Assembly (NCBI GenBank): GCA_030704615.1
Contig: CM060732.1
Span: 54,479,053 to 54,543,052 of the forward strand
Direction: 5' to 3'
DNA length: 64,000 nucleotides
DNA from: Takakia lepidozioides
Taxonomy: Eukaryota > Streptophyta > Takakiopsida > Takakiales > Takakiaceae
Made by a program: the position numbers and the translations under genes. The notes under the pieces are model-generated. The model was not told the origin of the DNA. It saw only the letters and a list, made by a program, of their open reading frames with translations, and did no database searches. Shown in pieces: positions 54,173-64,000 of the stretch (positions within the stretch are counted from its first letter, which is position 1; every line of letters begins with the position of its first letter).

Positions 54173-57100
54173 ATGGAACCTGCGCGGATATCAGTGGGCA
54201 ATTTTCCGCCAGGGACAACAGCAAAGCAACTTGCCACCTATCTGGAGAGAAAAGTGGGCATTGTGGACCGTTGCAAAGTGAAGCAGGGAGTGACACCTCA
54301 TGCATTCATCCAATTTGCATGTGCTGATGTGGCCAAGAAAGCCTGCCGATTGGCAGAACAAAACCATCTTGTGATTCAAGGCATGCCTTTGAAGGTGTTC
54401 ATGAGCAATGAGGAAGTACAACTAAGTCGAAGCAAGTCAGGTACCTTGATCTCCTTCTCTTTCTCATGGCTTAAACTGTTCTTCATTTTCAACAGCATGT
54501 TGGTTTCTGTTTTCTTGGTGGTTTATCTCACATTGGCAAGGCCATCACATGGATGTTTTCAACTTCAATCACTTCTTTCATCCCCAGGGAACGTCATCCA
54601 GTTTACTCGGGCCCAGCTTTGTCTGGGTTGCCTCACTGGTCCCCACGAGCTGCTGCTCAGCTGGGAAGGTCCTCCAGCAGGGTGCACTTTCGAGGTTGAC
54701 ACACAGGAGAAGCAATTGCACTTCTTGTTTAGCCACAACAAGGACATTGGAGAGAAGGAGAATGCATCCGTGCCATGTGATATCAAGCTGGCGTTTCTGT
54801 TGAGACAGGTCAGGACTGTAAAGGCAGTTCAGTATTCAAGGCAGCAGGAGCCAGCCTTGATCATTCTTTTGCAGATGTCGGCACCCCCATTCATCTTCTA
54901 CCGCACAGCTGATGATGATGTCTACTGCACAACCTCGTCAGAGCTGCTGGATGATGAGGACCCTTGGATCCGAACCACTGACTTCACATCCGACAAAAGC
55001 CTCGGTCGGTGTTTAACCTACAAGATCAGTTTTCCTCCTCAGCAGGGTTCTTCCTTCCGGAAACTTCTTGAGTATTTTAGGGTCCAGCGTGTGGGCGCCT
55101 CAACGTCCCTGCCATGTCTACAGCTGCCATATGAACGGAAGTCTCAGTATCAGAGGGCTGCTTTCTTCGTTGTACCAAAGCAGACAGGAATTAGCTTTGA
55201 CCTCATGTTCTTGGTCAATGTGCTTGTCCATCAGGGCATTGTGAATGACAGAAGCTTGACAGATGGTTTCTACGACTTGCTGCAATCTGAACCTAACCTG
55301 GCAACACATGCACTGCGGCACATGGTAACGTACACACATCCTGTGTTTGATGCTCACAAAAGGCTACAGCAAGTCATTGACTGGACACGCAACTTTAATA
55401 ATCCAAAGGAGAGCAGGTCAGCAAAAGGGAACATGCTGGTGCGGCGTTTGGTGATTACACCGACTAGGGCATATTGCCTTCTCCCTGAGGTGGAGCTATC
55501 GAACCGAGTGGTGCGCCACTTTTACAGTTTCTCAGACCGTTTCCTTAGAGTGTCATTCTGGGATGACAATTTGCAGCGGATGACTAGGGCAGAGCTGACA
55601 GTACCTGTCGCGGTCATTCTTCGTGATCTCTCCTCCCTCTGTGGATATCCTCGCACCGATCTGTACAAAAGGGTTCTGAAATTACTCAAGGAAGGGTTTG
55701 AGCTATGTGGTCGGAGGTATTCATTCTTAGCTTTCACATCTAATCAGCTTAGAGATAACTCTGCATGGTTTTTCGCAGGAGACAAATATGTGACAGCACA
55801 CCAGATTAGGGGCTGGATGGGTAGATTTCCCTTGCGAAATGTAGCCAAATTTGCGGCGCGCATGGGGCAGTGCTTTTCATCCACCTTCCTCACCCTCAAG
55901 GTTCCCAAAAACGAGGTACATCATCTTCCTGACATTGAGCGCAATGGCTACAACTTCTCTGATGGTTGTGGAGTAATTGCTGCTGACTTTGCTCTGCAAG
56001 TTGCAATGAGCCTGCAGTTGCATAAGCCACCTTCTGCATTCCAGATCCGCTACGCAGGCTACAAAGGTGTGGCAGCTAAGTGGCCCTCAGAACCAGGTGC
56101 TAAGTGGAAGCTGGGGCTGCGCAATAGTATGAAGAAGTTTGATTCAGACCACAGTGAACTTGAAGTCGTGGCCTGGACCCGGTTTCTACCCGGCTACCTC
56201 AACCGGCAGATTGTTACTTTGCTGTCAACGCTTCAGGTTGACAATGCAGTCTTTCAAGCGCGACAGGATGCACAGGTGCAGCGCTTGCAAGCAATGCTGG
56301 ACCTCCCTAATGTGGCCTTAGATGTGCTAACTTTCACCTGTTCGGGGGATCTGCAGAACACAGCAGTGAGTATGCTGCATGGTGGCTTCCACCCATCTAT
56401 GGAGGCTCACCTCCATGACATGCTGCTTTCAATCCGTGCCTCTCAGCTGGATGAGCTGGTGTCCAAGGCCAGAATCTTCATTCCAGAAGCTCGGTGGCTG
56501 ATGGGCTGCTTGGATGAGACAGGGGTTCTGCAGTACGGGCAATGTTTATTTCAAGTGTCTGGCCCTTCAAATCATGGTTGCTTCCCTGGAGATGGCTTTG
56601 TTGAAAGGTCTAGAAGGAATGATTTCGTACAGGTAGTACAGGGAAAAGTGGTGATGACGAAGAATCCATGCATGCACCCTGGTGATATCCGGGTGCTGGA
56701 TGCTGTCGATGTGCCTGCTTTGCACCACATGGTGGATTGCCTTGTGGTTCCTCAGACTGGAGAACGTCCCCATCCAAATGAGGTATCTGGCAGCGACCTT
56801 GATGGGGATCTCTATTTTGTATCCTGGGATCCTGGTCTGATTCCACCCAGCAGAACAAGTTGGAATCCTATGGACTACATTGCACAAGAGGCCAAGAACC
56901 TTGGACGTGAAGCAAAAATAGAGGTGGAGATTTCATCTATGCTGGGAAGGTTAATGCATGTGCTGATGTCCCTTTGCTGCTGACAAAAGATCATATTTCC
57001 ACCTGCTTCTGGCTCTGTAACTTCTCTGCCTGTCAATTTTGCCTGCTTGTCTTCTTGTTCTTCTCTGTGTGTGAGTCATGTGTTTGTCTTGCAGGATGTC

Positions 57101-57940
57101 ATGGAGTTTTTTGTCAAGCATATGGTGACTGACAGCCTGGGGGTCATATGCAATGCACATGTGGTGCATGCAGACCGCAGTCCCCTAGGGGCTTTGGATG
57201 AGGCCTGCCTTCACCTTGCTGAGCTTGCAGCTATGGCGGTAGATTACCCCAAGACAGGAAAGGCAGTTATCATGCCCCCCCATCTGAGACCACACGAATA
57301 CCCAGACTTCATGGAAAAGGACAAGGCTGTGACTTACAGGTCACAGGGTATTTTAGGTATATTGTACAGGGAGTTGAAACACATTACCGATAAGCAGCTG
57401 CAACAAGCAGAGGGCATGAGTGAGTCTGAGCCCTTTTATGACAACGATTTGGAGGTGGTAGGCTTTGAGGCTTACGTGGAAGATGCCTGGGCGTTAAAAT
57501 GCTTATATGAGGAACAATTGCGGGGCTTGATGCTGCACTTCGGCGTGCATCGTGAGGCCGACCTTGTGACAGGCCATGTAGTGTTATGGCCCCGCCGCAA
57601 TAGCCGGGGCCAAGGGGATTTAAAAGACCGCATGAAGCATGCCTACGTTGCCCTCCGAAGGGAATTTCGTGGTGTGTTTGAGACTCGTTCTCGACTGGAG
57701 CATGCTGCAGCTCATCAAGATACAGATGACTCAGTGACACTTGCAACAGAGGACATAGGGGACTTGACAGCCAAAGCTTCAGCGTGGTACCACGTGACCT
57801 ACCATCCACTGTGGATTCAGAAAGCAAGGGATATCCCGAATGCTACCGAGAATGTAAGCATGAACCCTCTTCTCAGCTTCCCATGGATTGCTGTTGATGT
57901 ACTGGCTCAGATAAAGGCTCAGAAGTTGACAGCTATGTGA
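54173..57940 (+). CDS. RDR6: RNA-dependent RNA polymerase 6 orthologue, three exons
   Basis: RDR6 copies aberrant or cleaved RNA into double-stranded RNA for trans-acting siRNA production, transgene silencing and antiviral silencing, in cytoplasmic SGS3 bodies. Exons are 54173-54440, 54588-56923 and 57095-57940, giving 1149 residues; phases agree. The N-terminal RRM-like part reads NFPPGTTAKQLATYLERKVG. The cellular RdRP core follows, with RTADDDVYCTTSSELLDDED, YSFLAFTSNQLRDNSAWFF, ARMGQCFSSTF, ERNGYNFSDGCG and the catalytic SGSDLDGDLYFVSWD (DLDGD at residues 826-830, bases 56795-56809). The C-terminus has LGVICNAHVVHADRSPLGAL and KASAWYHVTYHPLWI, which are specific to the RDR6 branch. The GTGGAG donor at 56924 was chosen because it keeps phase with exon 3. 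The first intron is 147 nt and has no in-frame stop. Confidence 0.95.
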
Positions 57941-60443
57941 AGAGCGGGTGGCTATATTTCCCAATGTTTCCCCTATGCATTGTATGAGACAATCAGCCCA
58001 CTCAGCAGCCTGTTTTGCTTGCTTGGACAATAGCCAGGGGACTCCGTCAGCTTAGTGAGGGCATGTCGTTCCTCACATCGTCACTGACATCAAGTAGGGA
58101 AAATCCTTCCCTGGCCAAAGGTCCACTATGAAAGATTTGAGCAATGCAGACACTGTGATATGCAAGTTGCTGAAAAAGATTTGGGACCACAGGCACCTGA
58201 CTACCAAATACCAAGGCCACCAAGATGCGATGCTACTTAGGCAAGGATGTTGGGCACTTCATAGGAAGATGTGGTGGTTGCCTACAAGGAGTTCAGCATC
58301 AAGGTCACCTGCAGTGCCTGAATCGTCAATTGTGCTGCTGCTTCCAGTTGACCATCAACCCATGCAGATTTCTTGTAGCTATCAATCCACATTGAATCAT
58401 AATTTTTGGGCTTGAAATCTGGCCCTCTAGGATGACACTCCATCTCTTCTCCGTTAGCTAGCCCTGCCTCTGCACCAATCATGTATAGACCCTAGCCTTG
58501 CCGCTGACAAAGACAGCCAGATTTGTTCTAGCAAACATCCAACCCTACCTATCACACACTAGTTCCTATGCTGAATTGCTCCCAAGACTTTAACAATGTG
58601 CTTTGGGGAAGAGGGGATGACAATTTCCAGGAAAGATTTCCGAAGTATCTTGCTGTGTGCTTCTCTCGGTAATTTAACAGGCATTCACCTGCTTCCCTCA
58701 ATTGTCCAACCATTGACTGGGTTCTGAAAAATATTCCTTCCAAAGCTTCTCCTCGTCTCCTTGTGCGTCCTACTTTCATTCCCTGCTCCGGAAGAACAAC
58801 CTGCGATATGGACGGTAAAAGCAGTTTTTGCAGAGCAAAACGAGATTCTAACTTCACTCATGTATGAGGGACCAGTGCTGGCCATATACCTTGCCATCCA
58901 ATCAAAACCTCCTGGCTCAGTGATGGGGACTTGGTGACAGAGCTATGGACCTGGGGGTTAAGACTTCAAAGTTGTGATAGAAATGGCTAGTTCCTCAGTA
59001 CTTGTAATTTATCTCATGAAGTGTCTTCCTCCTCATCAATCTGTAATGTAATCTGCATTCAGTTGTGGGAAAGCTTGTTCATTCTTTGGTGATGGATGTA
59101 GTCAATTGATGGAAACAGTTGGATTATCTTGATCATTACATCTGAAAACTCTAATGAGTGGTTATTACTGAAACTGAAGTCCATTTTTGTACCGGCAACT
59201 CCTGTTGTTTTGTACATATTTCCAAGGATGAGAGACATGCGGTCGAATCCGGGGTACTGAAATTCTGTAATCCTGGATCTGTAATCTGTTGAGTCCGACA
59301 TTGGGTGAATTGGGGCATCAGTTTAGGTACATTGCAAGTAATGTGATCTCTTTCTAATCACAGCAGCTTATAATACTGAAGATAGTGCCCCTCGCGCATC
59401 CCAACATTTTTGGACGATATGCTGCTCACCAGGTAACTGTAGTTCTGGTCTCAAGTAACCATCAGATGCTTATGTAAATGGGGACCACCGCTGGCAGCTG
59501 CCGGTTGTATAGAATGTGATGGGAACTGTAACAAGGATGGTGATAAGTTTCTCCAGTAGTGAGCTAGTCAATCGAAATTTTGGTAGGATCAACTCTTTCA
59601 TCATAAGTCTCTGGTTCTATGGATTCTGGAGATGGCATTCTATTCCAGTGTCGAATGAAAGTGTCATGGGTAGGTCTGTTGGTGGTAATGTTCAAAGTGA
59701 CAATGGGGAAGATGCCAACATCTCCCCGACAGTCAACAGTCGGGTGTGCTGCACCTTCACCTCACTTTGTTCTTTAAGATAATGTGATGCAATGGTACCT
59801 ATCCTCAAGAGATTAGTGAAGAAATTTGCTGATGTCTGAGTATTGCTTGGGATGTTCTCTGTGCAATGATATGTCTCTGGATCTAAATCATGAGCTTGAT
59901 GCAACAATGCTGGTATCAGTTTAACGGACAGAGTTGAGGAACTTGTTTTGCTGGAATGTCCATGTGAACAGATTCTGTGTTGAGCAATGGACTTCCCACT
60001 TCTAGATTCCTAAGAGCAGCTCATGAAATGATGTTTTCATCCATTTTCTGCCCATTTACACGTCCTTAGAGACAATGTTTTCGTCCAAACTGTTGCAAGA
60101 CAATTTGTTATAACTACCAACCTCTTTCACAGTGATGCAGGCTCTTGAAGCTGCTTTCCATCTTCTTCTCTACCTTTTCATGTATTACACATCTCTTCAC
60201 CTTCTGGGACACTGAACATATTCTCCGTCTATCATGTCTTCAGTCGTGGAGGGATGCAGCTAGATCAAAATGGAGCTACCCATTTCCTTCCTACCTTCCT
60301 AGGCTGCTTCTTTTATAGAGCACTTTGCTTCATTTCCCACCCAATTCATCTCCGGTCATTCCTTTGTACAGGGGGAACCACCCCTGTTTTTTCAAGTTGG
60401 ATCCTGAATTCAACGTCTTTAGACTGGAAATCGAGTTGTGGAG
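57941..60443. other. No recognisable gene
   Basis: Intergenic sequence between RDR6 and MDAR, including the RDR6 3' UTR and probably the MDAR promoter. Short frames exist on both strands but none has a recognisable domain or supported splice chain. Confidence 0.55.
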
Positions 60444-63968
<3,525 letters not shown>

Positions 63969-64000
63969 CTTTGTGGGCGTTCACGGTTTTGCCCATACAT

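Overview
This is a plant nuclear window. The genes have GT-AG introns of about 100 to 760 bases, and several families are specific to green plants: an RDR6-type RNA polymerase, a thylakoid-lumen PsbP-domain protein, a MOT1-type molybdate transporter, a TIR/NB-ARC/TPR protein and a C-terminally SKI-tagged monodehydroascorbate reductase. The many diverged tandem duplications, decaying F-box copies and an R2-like non-LTR element fit a seed-free land plant (bryophyte, lycophyte or fern grade) better than a crop genome. I cannot name the species.

Layout. 225-1550 is a GC-rich 51-bp minisatellite, followed by gene-poor sequence. 4720-5418 (+) is an intronless halide/thiol methyltransferase. 7701-6927 (-) holds two clear exons of a conserved protein I cannot name; it is divergent from MOT1 at 8470-10951 (+), whose second exon carries a 10-bp tandem duplication that breaks the frame. 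13.4-20.1 kb is a junk zone with two decayed F-box copies, a kinase-like fragment and two copies of a tRNA-derived SINE. 21593-24323 (+) is a PPD4-like lumenal protein in five exons, and 30272-26570 (-) is a complete 973-residue TIR/NB-ARC/TPR (TNP, XTNX) protein in three exons.

33643-41213 is a wrecked Ty3/gypsy retrotransposon: three LTR copies, a primer-binding site matching tRNA-Ala, an extra ORF before gag, and a pol whose protease-RT-RNase H block lies inverted between gag and integrase, with both breakpoints in the same TGGCCA palindrome. 44298-41425 (-) is a degenerating TFIIF-beta gene. About 50.9-46.7 kb (-) is an R2-like non-LTR element with an N-terminal zinc finger, RT and a likely C-terminal restriction-like nuclease. 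It is interrupted by a plus-strand fragment of a gene with a DGNHR motif.

54173-57940 (+) is an RDR6 orthologue with intact DLDGD. Its first intron is 147 nt, stop-free and in frame. 60444-63968 (+) is monodehydroascorbate reductase in ten exons.

The host genes are unrelated housekeeping, redox and defence genes; no operon-like logic links them. I found no complete novel multi-gene system. The most unusual structures are the inverted retroelement, the stop-free hydrophobic RDR6 intron, the MOT1 frameshift and the nuclease-type LINE with its inserted gene fragment.
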